Origin: Darksidea phi
Lineage: Eukaryota > Ascomycota > Dothideomycetes > Pleosporales > Lentitheciaceae
Assembly: GCA_030770425.1 (NCBI GenBank)
Contig: JASJFT010000167.1
Location: 39,197 to 103,196 of the forward strand
Direction of reading: 5' to 3'
DNA length: 64,000 nucleotides
The notes beneath the pieces were generated by a model. The model made no database searches, was not told where the DNA came from, and was given only the letters and a program-made list of their open reading frames with translations. How positions within the stretch are numbered: position 1 is the first letter of the stretch; each line of letters opens with the position of its first letter. Position numbers and translations under genes: made by a program. Shown here piece by piece: positions 31,201 to 43,350 of the stretch.

Positions 31201-32483
31201 ATGTCCCATTACCTTCCCTTGAACGAACCAATTGGTGGTGACGAAAACAAAGGCCCTACACTAGACGCGGTGAATCTAGTATCATTTTGCTTAGCCGCAC
31301 TAGTCGTTCTTACACGTATATGCTACCGAGCGCTCAAATCAAAGAATACATCGTGGGACGACTACACGATATTTCTCAGCACAGCGGGTCAGCCCCGAGG
31401 CCAAAACGGACATATGACATGCACTAACACCACGATAGGTCGCAGCAGCGGTCAACACAGCGTTCATCGTCAAATACGTTGAGAACGGCGGTGGCAGACA
31501 CTCCTACTACCTCGGAGCACAAGCCCTGGAAGCGAAAAAATGGAGCACCATCGCGCAGATCCCCTTCATCATCTCCACTACGATAACGAAACTATCCATC
31601 GCTCTCCTGATCGTGCGCGTCTCTACGAGTCGATGGCTCAAATGGACCATGGCGCCTTTAATCACCATTGTTGTCGCCGTGAACTGCGCCGGTCTTGTTA
31701 TCTTGACGGCGGGATGCCGACCCTTCGCAGGGCAGTGGAACTACACCATCACAGAGCGGAAATGCTGGTCGAGGGCCATGATGACGAATCAGAACTGGCT
31801 ACAGGGGAGTAAGTCGTTGGCGCACACTTTTCGCTGACGTCTGGGTCTAATCATCGATAGTGGTGTCTATCGTTAGTGACTTCATATTCACGCTCATGCC
31901 CATCTTCGTAGTCTGGAACCTCAACATTTCCAGACGGCAGAAACTTGCAATCTGCGGTCTCATAGGCCTCGGTCTGGTGTATGCATCCCTGCTCAACATC
32001 GCACTCGTCGATGCTAACAGACGAAGGGCAACCGGATGTTCCATCGTACGTATGGTGCTCTACGCGACTTTCACCGACTGGAACGACACTACATACGGCT
32101 TCTATTCGTTACAGATCTGGACCGCGTAAGCCTTCCTTCTTTCCCTCCCCATCCCTGTCTCTCTTATTTCTCCTAACAATAATAGTCTTGAGCAAAATCT
32201 TGGCATCGTAGCAGCAAGCTTACCTACTCTACGCGTCTTCTTCAAGGAAGCTGGCCAAACCATCGCAATCTCCACGCGCTCCTTCTTAAATACTTTCACC
32301 AGGCGCAGTCGCCCCAACACGAACGACAGGATCAGCTCCGTAGAAAGGGCCTCAGACTTGGAAAAGGGGCTTCCGGAATGGAATGATTCGGGAAGCCAAG
32401 TGCATGGCAAGGGTGCTGGTCCTAAAACGCAGTCTATCGAAGATATGGAGTTGAAGTATCTAGGCGGTAATCTTGATATATAA
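31201..32483 (+). CDS. PTH11-like/SAT4-family integral membrane protein (rhodopsin-like)
   Basis: Exons are 31201-31387, 31446-31808, 31861-32125 and 32186-32483, giving 370 aa. Seven hydrophobic segments and the motifs SWDDYTIFLS, STTITKLSIALLIVRV, NCAGLVILTAGCRPFAGQW, SIVSDFIFTLMPIFVVWNL, SLQIWTALEQNLGIVAASLPTL match the large fungal family annotated as rhodopsin-domain/SAT4 proteins, which includes PTH11-type putative G-protein-coupled receptors. The cytoplasmic tail has SVERASDLEKGLPEW, common in this family. The acceptor of intron 1 could be 31445 or 31448, changing one residue. It may sense or be associated with the adjacent terpenoid locus, but this family is frequent and its position may be chance. 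Confidence 0.85.
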
Positions 32484-32548
32484 CGACGAGCTGCGTTGTT
32501 GAACGCGAATCGACCACCCTACTCCTACCTACCATATGCATTGCGCGA

Positions 32549-32672
32549 CCCACAACTCTATTGTCGTGTACAAGGTGTGGATATAGCACCTCTACAGTGT
32601 ACAAACTCCCACTATATTTCGTGCGGACCTTGACAGAAAGAGACTCTTCCCACTGTGGGAATCCCAACCTAA
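32549..32672 (+). repeat. Dispersed repeat, copy B
   Basis: It matches copy A over about 120 bp with scattered substitutions and a short insertion: CTCTATTGTCGTGTACAAGG, ACCTCTACAGTGTACAAACT, TTTCGTGCGGACCTT and GACTCTTCCCACTGTGGGA. It is less complete at the left end than copies A and C. Confidence 0.65.
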
Positions 32673-33842
32673 TTAATTAATTAATTACCCCGCCACCAAA
32701 ACCGGCCACCTGTCTTCCGGAAACTTTCCACCTCCCCCGGCCCCTGCACCGCGCAATCTATCGCTCTGTCCGTACCGTGTCCCGTCTTTCCGTCGAAAAC
32801 CTTTTCCGCCCGTCTACATGAAACAACCGCCTCCGTAACCCAGACGAGGATACACGCACGGCCCTTACCCGCATGAGAATGTAGATTGCGCTAGAATAGT
32901 ACTGGAGAACGGTGAACACGGTTCGTTTCCTCCTCGTTTCTATGCACAGGGATGGGCGTGGTATGATCGAGTGGGAGATGGCGCGGGCACGATGGAGCCG
33001 GGTAGAACGCCGACAGACTGCCAGGTAGAGTCTCGCACGATGGCGTCAGAGCTGGAGTCTTACCAGGCGTAAAGGCGTACCGTACCGAATGCATGGTCTC
33101 GCCGCACATGAAAGTCTCTTCCCCGAAAAAGACAGTCAAAAGTAACACCCAAAAATAGACTTATTCCACGGTTTCACCCCGTCCTTCGCCCGATCCTACT
33201 CATCCTCCGCACGAGATCTCCCCCACAACGCCCCAATCCTTGGTCGAAAAGCGCAAAGGCAAATGCGGCGTTATAGCGCCTGCATCTCCTATCTCACTCT
33301 GGTGGAGGTAAGGCGCATTTGATACCAAACATTGATAACAAGATGGTGGTTGAAAAGTACACCTTAGGGGAAATGAACGGTCAAGTAGAGTCAACAGATG
33401 AACAATATCTACAGCGATGCTCACGCTATTTCGCTCGACCATGATATTATCTGAACTGGCTAAAGAGGACATCATAATAATTCATTACGACAGTATACTG
33501 GACAACAAGCAAAGGCAGAGATTTTTTGCCTGAACTGCAGCGACAGGGGGGTCCCGCAATGATAACGTATTTGAAGATAAACACCGAGTAGGAAAACGCC
33601 TAGAGGGTATCGTAACCTCAATGCCTGCCAGTGTAACGCCGTGTGAGGTAATGCTTATGTAGATGAGTGACGCAACGCCCAAACGCCATACCGTAAATGA
33701 TAATGTAGGAATCTCAGGTTGAAACAAAAGTAAAGATGTGGGGTTGAGCAGGCTTACGCCGCCCCGGTGGATCGGCCGGCGAGGACAAGGGAGGCCTGTT
33801 CTTCAATGCATGTCCACATAGCAATTCATGCGGTCAGGCAGG

Positions 33843-33868
33843 AACGAAACGAAACGAAACGAAACGAA
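33843..33868. repeat. (GAAAC)n microsatellite
   Basis: About five tandem copies of the pentamer GAAAC (ACGAA phase) lie in intergenic DNA downstream of the Ser-rich gene. Confidence 0.8.
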
Positions 33869-33968
33869 GCCAATAGCCGCGTATTACATGCATTGCCGAA
33901 GATGGATGTAATGCGCAATCTCGATTTGATGTTGTGAGATTGGGGCCGCATGACGGTGGCGAAATGGC

Positions 33969-35360
33969 TTAGAGGAGGTCCATCAAGCTCTTTCTCTTGC
34001 GGATCTTGCGCGACTTTATGCTGTTATGCGTGGCCACGTCAGTTTCGGGGAAAGGCGGCAATTCGAACACAGGTTCGCGCTCGTCGGCGCCGCGGGCGAC
34101 CATTCTTTCCGAGGCGAAGCGCCGGGTGGGCGGGGCGGGCTGGATGGTGACGTTGGGCAGTTCGTACGAGACGCTGCCCTGTGTTGGTGGCCGGGTCATC
34201 ACCCGTGAGTGGCGCTGGAGTTTCTTCAAGGGGGATGTGCTGGATGTGGGTGGGGCGGTTTGTGGGGTCATGGGTGAGTATGGGCTGGCCGGGGTTAGAG
34301 GCATGTTCCCTGATTTGCCATTGATTCGCGAGTCCCATTTTCTCGTTGACGGGGTGATTGCGATTTTGGCGAGAGAGAGCCTTTGGGAGATGGAGCGGAG
34401 GCGTTTGTGCGGCGGCGATTTGATGATGGGTGATGCTGAGCCGACCGTGGAGGATTCGTAGGGGTCGGAGCTGAGGAACGCATGCGGCTCCGGGGACCGC
34501 GGTGTGGGAGGTGGCATTGGTCCCATTGTCGAAGGGCGGTTCGCACTCGAGGCGAGGTAGAGGGAGGACCGGCGGGCTAGAGGGAGCTGGGTCGCTGCGG
34601 CGCTAGTTGGCCGCGTGGGTGCAGACGAGTTTTCGCTCACCGAGGGCGATGTGCTGCGGGTGGAGCTGCCGGCGTACGAGGATGCAGAATCGGAGAGGTT
34701 CAGAGCACTCTTGTTGCTGTGGGCATACGGGCTGCGTGATGTACATGGCCGCGAGTCGATGCTGATGGCGGGCGAATTGGAGCGCGTCGTCGACGTGCTG
34801 GGCATCATCGAGTGTCGAGCCTGCTTGCGGCTGATGTCGGCGGAGACGGCGGTGGTGGTGTCGGGGTGGGTGATTGGCGACTGGTGCATCGAGGCTGGCC
34901 GTTGGAGCGTGTCGCGAACGGGCGAACCAAGGGCTGCGAGGTCAATCACTTTGGGCCGGCCTGCCACGACGTACGACACGGTGACGGCCATGTCGCAGCT
35001 CCTGCCCTTGTCCCATTTCGAGACGGAGAGCTTCCGTGCCTGGAAACACTGCCTCACCTCGTGGATGCTCACGTCCGAGTCGTAGTCGTCGGAGCTGTTG
35101 CCGTCCATGGGCGACAGGTCCTCTTCGCTCGAAAGGTAGCGCTCGTGGAAGGAGGCGCGCTCTTTCGCCACGGTATTTCCAGCGGGTATCCGCAGCGTCT
35201 CGGGCTCGCCGCGGGACAGGTCGGGCGAGCATGTAGAGCTGTCGGAGCGGTTGGAGTCGTCGGAGCGGTCGGGGCGAGCAACGGAGCTCTTCGCGAAGGA
35301 CCATTGCTGGAGCTGCGCCGACACGTGCGCGCCGACCATGTTGCTGCTGGGCTCGACCAT
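33969..35360 (-). CDS. Ser/Pro/Thr-rich conserved fungal protein of unknown function
   Basis: Single exon, 463 aa, starting MVEPSSNMVGAHVSAQLQQW. The N-terminal 170 residues look folded and conserved in character: the SSDDYDSDVSIHEVRQCFQA and DMAVTVSYVVAGRPKVIDL segments. The remaining 290 residues are low-complexity Ser/Pro/Thr with many SP/TP sites, ending in a basic RKIRKRKSLMDLL, which could be a nuclear localisation or docking signal. No catalytic or membrane motif was recognised. GC-rich codon usage and lack of internal stops on this strand support coding. The 154-aa and 225-aa plus-strand open frames over it are shadows. Confidence 0.65.
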   Translation of the reverse strand: MVEPSSNMVGAHVSAQLQQWSFAKSSVARPDRSDDSNRSDSSTCSPDLSRGEPETLRIPAGNTVAKERASFHERYLSSEEDLSPMDGNSSDDYDSDVSIHEVRQCFQARKLSVSKWDKGRSCDMAVTVSYVVAGRPKVIDLAALGSPVRDTLQRPASMHQSPITHPDTTTAVSADISRKQARHSMMPSTSTTRSNSPAISIDSRPCTSRSPYAHSNKSALNLSDSASSYAGSSTRSTSPSVSENSSAPTRPTSAAATQLPLARRSSLYLASSANRPSTMGPMPPPTPRSPEPHAFLSSDPYESSTVGSASPIIKSPPHKRLRSISQRLSLAKIAITPSTRKWDSRINGKSGNMPLTPASPYSPMTPQTAPPTSSTSPLKKLQRHSRVMTRPPTQGSVSYELPNVTIQPAPPTRRFASERMVARGADEREPVFELPPFPETDVATHNSIKSRKIRKRKSLMDLL

Positions 35361-37769
35361 TTCGCTGCTGGGGCGAGGGCCAGCAAGGGCGGCTGGCTAG
35401 TTATGTGTGCGGAATGGCGAATGGCTGCGGGCTTGAAACGTCTGGCGCCCCGGGGCTGCGCACCAATGGTGAGGGTGCGGGTGGAATGACACGGCGGCAG
35501 TAACAGCAGGCGACGGTGCCCGTCGTGGACACGATAGATGTAGGGAGAGGAGAGGTGGAGGATATAGGGAATGTGCGGATGTAGGGGCAGGGGCAGGGGT
35601 AGAGGGCGAGGTAGAGGTAGAGGGGGCGAGGGTTCGCATAGGAGCACTATCGGGTATGGTATATCAGATATATTGCGGACGAACTTTGACCGTGCACGCG
35701 GCCGTCAAGCCTGGAGGTTTCATCAGTCGACGCCGTACGTGCACGCTAGCCGGCGATGACAATCTCGTCAGGCCAGGTCCGAGGAGGGATTGAGCGACGG
35801 GGGGGATTGAGGGATTGAGGGATTGAGGCGCTGAAGCACTGAGGCACTGAGGCACTGAGGCACTGAGGCACCGGGACATGGCCCCAGAGAGGCATTGCTG
35901 TTCCATTGCGGTTGCAACAGGCAGCCGTCGACGCTCGCCCATTGGGCCAGGCAACTGTTTCAACGTCGACCGCGTGCAGACATCCATCTCGCCTGCATAC
36001 GACGAATCCGTCGTCTGCGTCCCGCCCGAGTCGTTTCCTGCCGCTCGCTCAGGGGCGCGACCACTCACAATCTGCGCCCCCGACTGACGCCAGAGCCGTT
36101 GGCGTGCACAAAGCATAGCACAACACAGTACAAACACATGGCTGGCGGCCGATTTTCGTCCAAGAGCGCGTACCGCCGTCGCAGTCTTCTCGGACACGGT
36201 CTCCACACACAGACACTCACCGCCTGGCGTCCGTCCGGGAGCCCTGCAGCTCGAAAACGACGACCGAGAATAGCGGCTGTGCGTCTCGCCAACCGAAGAC
36301 GCCGCCAGCACTCCAACTCGAGCCCACCCTCTTTACGATAGATGACGACCCTTGCTCTTTCGACCTCCATCTCTCTCCATTCGTCTGCTGACCCCAATCT
36401 ATCCCAATCTAATCGCGAGCAGCGCGAATGCCGGCGCACTCTGAAACCGTGCGTGCCACCACAGCTGCCCTCTCCACGGGGGATGCGCGAGCCGCAACGC
36501 CGCAACGCCGCAACGCCATCGCCATCGCCATCGCCATCGCTCAGTCAGCGACATCCAAAATACACTTCCCTCCCGCCGCGCCTCTCTTCAGGGCGAGATG
36601 CCGCCAATAATAGCTGCAGCGTCGGACCGTCTCGCTGACCAGGCGTAACACATGGCCACACACACCACCCAGAGTCCGACGATCCGACGACAACCGTACC
36701 CAACACCTCTCTTCCGTACACCGTATTTCTCAGCCAAACACGATCCAAGCCTCGCCGCTAGCTAAGACGCCAACAGCGACAGGTATGCCTGTCGTTCAAA
36801 AATCCGAACCCCACCAAGTCACCCTGGCCCTTCGCTTCGCTACCCATGCCAAGCCCCCGGAAAAGTGCAAACTCACCAAGCCCATGTCAGACTCCATCCA
36901 CGGACTTTGCCAGGCTCACCCGTACCACCATCCAACGGCAGCCAGCCCTGCGCGGGACAAACACGTGCAGCAGCCAATAACGCCGAATTTCCCTCTTTGT
37001 ATAAACCTGCCTTTGGGGTCGATACGTCTCGCGCGGGACCCATGTGCCATCTACGCTCGGGGAATAATCATGTCTAGGGCGAAGTTGCGCGACGACCAGA
37101 AGAGACTTGTTAGCGCAATGGATTGAGTAAGCCCAACAGCTCTGCTCCCAGATAGCACTTACAAGTCGGCGAGGCTGAATGACACTACCACTAGCCCAAT
37201 TCCATAGGGATCAAGGTTTGATCCCAACCCTGTCAAATCCCCATCTCGACAACCCAGCTGGTACCCATCGCCCCGCCAGAATATCCACCCGCAATGCGAC
37301 CTAATCCCAACATGGAACCAAAGGTAAGTCCTCAATCAGCAGCCAGCAAGCCTACGTCTACCCAAGAACCCTAGTTGGATGGCAACCTGCCGCAGGGACA
37401 AACAGCGACAAGGCCGTCTTTTAAACCCGTCACACATACGACAACCACATGGAGTTTCCACCCGAGGCCACTACCAAAGGCCAAGGGAAGGTTTAATGAC
37501 AGCCTTTTAAACCACGGTATGGAGAAAGCAAGGCTGCCAATCGAGCCGTCATAAGAAGCGCTGGAGCTTCTGCACACTAGCCCTAGCCTGCACCGCTAGC
37601 CTGGGCGACATGACTAGCCATCCTCGTATCCCCGATTCTCATAATCGAGTAGCGCCATCCACAAGAGCATGTATCTATATTCAAGCTATACACCTGACCA
37701 TGTTTCCCATCGCCAACCCTACAGACAAGGCCAAAGGCCACCTCAGACATTACAGGGCCGACAAAATGC
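35361..37769. other. Long gene-free, low-complexity intergenic region
   Basis: These 2.4 kb between two leftward genes contain purine-rich GTAGAGG/GGGCAG runs near 35580-35630, an 8-bp-unit minisatellite at 35802-35872, (GCCATC)n near 36511-36540 and a perfect 8-bp hairpin (GGGATCAA/TTGATCCC) at 37207-37225. Open frames here (for example 35664-36311 minus and 36785-37126 plus) lack family features and I do not call them. Part probably serves as 5' UTR/promoter of the Ser-rich gene and 3' UTR of the kinase. Confidence 0.5.
35802..35872. repeat. 8-bp-unit minisatellite
   Basis: About three copies of GGGATTGA are followed by about four copies of GGCACTGA. Both units are 8 bp and share the pattern GG-A-TGA, so one probably evolved from the other. 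Confidence 0.75.
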
Positions 37770-40700
37770 CTAAAAGCGCTCCCCACTCCTGATCCTCTTG
37801 CTCTCCCTCTCTGCCTCGCCCGCCGGCACCCCCTCAGCCCTCCGCTTTTCCCTATCGCCCTCTTTACGCGCAGTTTCCTCCCTCGCCGCCCTCCTCGCCT
37901 CCTTATCATGCTTCTCCTTCTCCTTCCGCAACGCCTTGCTCTCGAACTCGTGCCAATCCCCTTCCAGCTCCTTCAATGCCTCCGCTCTCTTGGCCCGGGG
38001 CTGCTCCGTCACAAAGTACGGATGGTCCAGTACCTCGGAAGCGCTGGGGCGCTTGGCTGGGTCGTACGAGAACATGGCGCTTAGAAGATCAAACGCCTCC
38101 GGTGTGACACGCTCTTTGTATTTCTCCGCAAAAGTGCTGTGTTTGCGCTCTGTTGGCCGTAAGAGTTCGAACCACTGCATCTCGACGATGCCAGGCCATT
38201 CCTGTACCGTCGGCGTGCCGAGGACATTGTATATCTTGTCCAACTGGTTGATTTCTCCACCGTCACCTGGGAAGATGGCGTGCTTGGTGAAGATCTCCAC
38301 CAACACGCATGCGGCCGACCAGATGTCTACTGATGCCCCGTATTGTGTCTCCCCTAACAACAGCTCGGGTGAACGATACCATATTGTAATAACGCGGTTG
38401 GTATAGTCGAGCTTGCTCCGCTTTGCATAAAAACGGGCAAGTCCGAAATCGGCGAGCTTCAATTGCCCGGTATTGCTGACAAGGATGTTGGCTGCCTTGA
38501 TGTCTCGGTGAAGCACGCCCCGCCGGTGTAGATAGTCGAGGCCTTCAAAAAGCTGCTTTGCCAGATCCTTCTTATGCGCGTGGTCGAGCCGAAATGTGGG
38601 GTGGTTTAGCAGACCCGTAAGATCGTGAGATAGGTACTCGAAAACCATAAAGCAGTCATTCTTCTCTACCATGACCTCTTGCAATTTGACGATGTTGTCG
38701 TGATTGAGCGATTGTAGAAGCTTGATTTCTCGAATGGCCGTAACGGGGAACTGTCAACTGTTAGCAAATCCACCGCAGTTCTAGCTTGTGTTGTACTTAC
38801 GCCATCGCGTTCGCCCTCCATCCTGATTTTCTTGAGAGCTACCATGTCCTTGGTATAGACATGCACACCTTTAAACACTTTCCCGTACGTACCAGATCCC
38901 ACTACCGACTCATTGCCAGGCTTTCGGTAGTACACTGATTCAGATGCCGCAAAATCTGAGCTGAGCGTGGGCCGAGGTTTCATTCGCTTTCTCTTGATTA
39001 TCCTCGTCTTCGGCTGCTGCTGCGGTGGTGGTTCTCTTCGCTCTACCCGGCTATCGGAACGACTGTCTGGACGGAAGTCTGGCCGACGCGGCAGCTGTAG
39101 ATCTCTCCGCTCTTTGTCACGAGCGTCTCGGGGATCGCGCGTATCCCGTATATCTCGTGAATCGCGAGGATCCCGGAAGTCGCGAGGATCCCGATCCCGT
39201 GGGTCTCTAGCATCCCGCGGATCTCGAACGTCTCGAGGGTCTCGGTACTCTCTATCACGATAGTAACCAACATCCCGAGAATCTCGAATATCACGAGGAT
39301 CTCGGTCGCGGGGGTCTCTGTAAGCTGATCTTCGGTCGTAGTAGTCTTCGTACTTGTCATACCGACGGTCTCTGTCGCGGTAGTCGCGCTCACGCTCGCG
39401 ATCTCTGTCCGAATCTCTGTAGTCTCGTTCATGTCTTGTATCCGAAGGATATCTTGACTGTTCTCGGGTTGTGTCCCTAGTATTCGAGTCTAAGACCGAT
39501 TCCTTCTCTTTCGTAGGGACATCAGGTAGTTCGGCTTGACTCGCTCCAGCCTTGGGCTTGCTGGCCGCTGGAGGTATTGGTAGCTTCGTCTTGAGAGAAA
39601 AGCCGAATGTCGACTTCGGTGCCGTCGGCGTTACCGCAGGTTTGGTTGGGGGAGGCATCTTTTTCTCTTCCTTAGCGCCCTCATCTTCCACGCGTAGGTC
39701 TTTTGAAGGTCTGAAAGGGTTGTCATCAGCATCTACGGCAGATGATTGTGTCTCAGATGTTATCTGGGTGTCCGCCACGGTTTGTGCAGCAGAGCTGACG
39801 GGATGGCGTGGAGTCTCTGTGGCTGGGCGGCCACCTCGCGTTCCCGTGCCTGGAGTCCATGACAGATTAGAAAATTGAGTCGGCGGATGACCACGGCCTC
39901 GCCCCCCAGCAACTGGTATAAAGCCTGGGCCTGCACCAGTGCCTGACATCCGCCGATCGGGGCCGTTGAAGTGATTACCGCGAAAGCCACCGCGATAGGA
40001 AGAGGGCTGAAGGCCTGGTTGAGGGTTTGGGTAGTATGCCTGGTGGTGGCCGGGAGAATAATTGTTATTGTGATACGGGGATTGATTAGGCGAAAACCCG
40101 TGCGTAGGTGATCTGGACTCTGTTAGCGTGCGTATATGTTAACATGAATAAGGCTATATACCCGTGATTAGCATGCGGCGGACCATTCCACCCCCCTCTC
40201 CCACTGTTATAAGGTGAGTGACCAGGAGGCGAGTGGTGATTCGGTGCTGGATATGGTGGTGAGTGTGAGTAATTTGGACCACCCCGGCCGTGCTGGTGAT
40301 AGGCACCCCTCATCTTGTCGTGGCCTTCACGGCCTTCTTCTGTATCAGAATTATAGCCTGACTTGGGGAAAGGGGAGGCCCTCCTAGAGGTTGTTCTGTC
40401 TGCGCGAGCCCCTTTGTCAGAGTCGTACTCTCTGTCTTCTCTCTTCGGATGTCTTGAAGCGTATAGTGGGGAGCGCGAGAAGCGACGGCGCGGTGATGAG
40501 TGCGGAGAATGGACACGGCGCGAAGACGGTCTTTCAAGTCTTGGTAGGTGAGGAGATCGCTTCCTCTCGGGAGTTGGCGAACGCCTACGCCTTGGGGAGC
40601 GAGAATGGGCGTGTCTGGTCGGACGATCCTGACGGGCTGCCTTTTCTCGAGTAGAAATGTAGTTATGCCTTCTTTCTCCTGCTTCTTCGGATGGCGTGCG

Positions 40701-41429
40701 GTGCCGCCTATGGTGTCGTCCGGGGGAGACTCGTCGGGGAAACTCGTCCCGTCGTGACTTCCTCTGTGCACTAGGAGACCTCTTTCGCTCACGAGGCGGG
40801 ACGTGTCTATAGTGCGATTCAGTTGATGGTGAGCGGCGACGGGCTGAGGATGCTGGCTTGTAAGAGTCTGGGGTTGGGCGTCGTGTACGGTCACGCTCGG
40901 AGTGCGGGGGACGTGGAGAGAAGGCTCTGTCGGTCGGGCGGTGGGGAGACTCTGCGCGACGTGTGCGTGATCTCGAGCGCACGGTGCTCCGGCTCCTATG
41001 GCGCCTACTTCGCTTGTGCGAGTCTTGATGCGCAGACGGTGAGCGGCTACGATGGCGCTTTGATGATGGAGATGCGTCTCGATGGCGGTGGTGGTAGTGA
41101 TGGCGGTGCGAGTGCAAAACCCTGTCTGAGCTGGGCGCCCTCCGAGATGGTCGATAGTAGTCCTCCCTGGAATCACCTCGACTGCGCCGACGCGCCCGGT
41201 CCCTGCTCGCACTTCTCTCGCGTGAACGTCGGCTTGCCTGCTTCGTAGCTAGGCGGCGATCTGTATCGTGGGTACCCCTTCCGGTGTCGTCCCTCGCAGC
41301 GCGTGGCGGTGGTGACGCAGCCCTGCTCTCGATAATCCTCTCGCGGGGCCGCTCCCTCGCTCGATCTCTGATGGACGGTTCCTCTGATCTCCAATGGTCT
41401 ATGTCCTGGGTACGGCGCACCCCAGCCAT
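37770..41429 (-). CDS. ctk1: CTD kinase catalytic subunit (CTK1/CDK12-like) with long RS-rich N-terminus
   Basis: Exons are 41429-40162, 40112-38801 and 38750-37770 (49- and 50-nt introns), about 1186 aa. The start at 41429 (MAGVRRTQDIDHW) is preferred over the upstream in-frame ATG at 41747. Residues about 10-330 are an RS/SR-type domain (SRSPRRRRSPTPERKRSP). A long RDPRD/RDxRD tract follows at about 590-700, then the kinase domain from about 770. Kinase landmarks are GSGTYGKVFKG, ALKKIRMEGERDGFPVTAIRE (split by intron 2), LHRDIKAANIL, LADFGLA, NRVITIWYRSPELLLG and GASVDIWSAACVLVE. These fit the Ctk1/CDK12 group that phosphorylates Ser2 of the RNA polymerase II CTD with a cyclin K-like partner. 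A basic, Lys/Glu-rich tail ends the protein. The RS domain is as in animal CDK12 and absent from yeast Ctk1. Confidence 0.9.
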
Positions 41430-43350
41430 GTAGACAGCGGTCTCATCAGAAGTGGGTGGGAAGAAGGCGGCACCAAGGTTCGCAGGTCTGAGTGTCACAG
41501 TCGTTAGCCGAGCCGCAACTCGAGCACACGCGCCCGCTGCCGCTACGATGGCAGAAACAGATCGGAACAATAAGGAAACGGGTATCGCGTACTGTCCTCG
41601 AGCACCGTTAGAGAAGCGTCTTTCCGCTCTTGCTCGCGTCAGTGGATTGTTGTTCGTGCTGCCGCTCTGGCCCCGAAGCCTTTTGCCTGCCGCTTCGATA
41701 ACGCCAAGCCCCCGTGACCTTGGAGGTCGTCCAGCACTTGAGCCCAACTGCCCGGCTTCAGCGCCCCGACAAATGCTGCCTCTTGAAGGTTCCTCTATCC
41801 CAAAGACGCTGACTACCTCGTCCAGCTCGTCAGATCATGTCTGCTCTGGCAGACCGAGGTATGACTTCACGGTTCTATGTAGGGCAAAGTAACAAATACT
41901 ACTACAGCAAGAACTCTGAATATACCAGCAGTCCCGGGAAAATGGACGACGGCGCTGGCTGGAGCCGGGGAGGTGTGCTGGGTACGACAGCATCCTGCCA
42001 TGCTTGGATGCAGATGAGCGGGCGTCGTACAAGATCTGGCAGCAGAACACTTCGTAATTGCCGCTGATAGTTGAGGCGCAAAACTGATAGGCTGCTCGTG
42101 TCGTAATGTTCGGAACCGATGCGTGGAGACCGTAGCGGTCGTGAGTGTTGATGGCTGGGTGTAGCAGCAACAGCAAAGAGGTTGCGCAAGACATCATGAA
42201 CGAAGCATGCAAGCCCACCCCGCAGTCCCGAACTGCCAAACAAAATACATAGCGTGACCCACCAAACGCATTCTACTTGCCTGAGGCGGCGCATGTACTC
42301 GGTTGGAGCAACAAGCCATGGAAAGAAGAGACTGTATCCGTGCCGAGAGTCTGTACACCGTGTAGGCGCGTCAGACAGGACAGCCTCAAAAACGTATTAC
42401 CGCCAAAAGGTAGCAAGGCTGCACAATCCACAAGACGAGCTATAACCTTCGCTGTTCCCTCAAAGGCGCCCATTAGGAGTACGCTCACGAAGGACCGCGT
42501 ACGGCTTTCGTCTCTCACGCGGGGTAGCGGTCCGAGAGCCCAAGAAAGGAAGGCGTACGCGATACGTAACGCGCCTGCTCGCGAGTCCGCCTGAGGCAGT
42601 CTGTAGTCGAAGCAGACAAGGGCGTCGAGTGTTAGCGCAGGGCGTCTGTTGTCTTATGCCATATGCAAATGAACGAGAAAGCGTCGTGACCTGCTGCTGC
42701 TGCGCAGCGTGCACGATGACTCCACCACCGCCGTTTTTCGGCGACGAGGACCTCGAGACATGCCGCCCAGCCCAGGTGCGTACATCTGGACGTTGCGATA
42801 CTCGCGAAAGGCCCGGTGAACCGGTCGTGGGCGGTCGTGGCTGTTATTGCAGCCCGGGTGTTGTTGTGTGCGCGCCGACACAGGCGGGTGTCCTCCGCGT
42901 CGGCTCCTAGACTGGGGGCGTTATGAAGATTCAAATGTCGGCACATGGCGAGCGGCCGCCGCGTAATGTACGTACCTCTAACGGGCGACGGCAGCAGAGG
43001 CAGACGCGATGGTGGTCGGTGGTGGTGACGATGATGGTGTGGTGTGAAGAAGCTGTCGGCAAAGCTGGGCAAATTCAACCGGGGTCCCGTGACTGTGCCA
43101 AGCACGTGCGCTCCCTGGACGGCGACGTCAACCGCGGCGGGGGGCACACGCCGCTAAAAAACGCGCTCCTTTCGCTGCGGGCAAAAAGTTGCTGGTTCCG
43201 GTCATCAGCAGCCCCCGAGGCTCCGCCATGCGCGCAAACTGCCTCAGATCTCCCGCTCGCACGCCTTGTTCGTGTTCCTGATCCTGATCCTCGATTGAGC
43301 AATACCGCGTCTTTTCTTCCTCGGCTCAAGTGCTCGCAAAGCCCCCCGCC
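41430..43350. promoter_or_regulatory. Long divergent region between CTK1 and GTP cyclohydrolase genes
   Basis: These 1.9 kb presumably contain both promoters and long 5' UTRs. Several open frames (for example 42632-43147 minus) have skewed composition and no family features. No pseudogene or repeat was recognised. Confidence 0.45.

Larger units (their letters stand above)
32484..33968. other. Intergenic with repeat copy B and microsatellite
   Basis: This 1.5-kb gene-free stretch holds repeat copy B (32549-32672), an (ATTA)n tract near 32673-32688 and a GAAAC pentanucleotide run at 33843-33868. Minus-strand open frames of 75-91 codons have no family features. Confidence 0.5.

Noticed and set aside
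35802..35872. CRISPR-like array
   Set aside because: The short tandem units have no spacers; this is eukaryotic minisatellite DNA.
35664..36311. 215-codon minus-strand open frame in the 2.4-kb intergenic region
   Set aside because: It includes translated 8-bp minisatellite and low-complexity sequence, with no family features.
36785..37126. 113-codon plus-strand open frame
   Set aside because: Starts at a plausible ATG but nothing in the protein resembles a known family and no splice partners were found; left as non-coding with low certainty.
40310..41212. 300-codon minus-strand open frame inside the CTK1 gene
   Set aside because: Shadow of the RS-domain exon in another frame; the RS reading frame connects by splicing to the kinase domain.
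42632..43147. 171-codon minus-strand open frame upstream of GTP cyclohydrolase
   Set aside because: His/Arg/Thr-rich sequence without domain pattern, in a GC-rich promoter region where chance open frames are expected.
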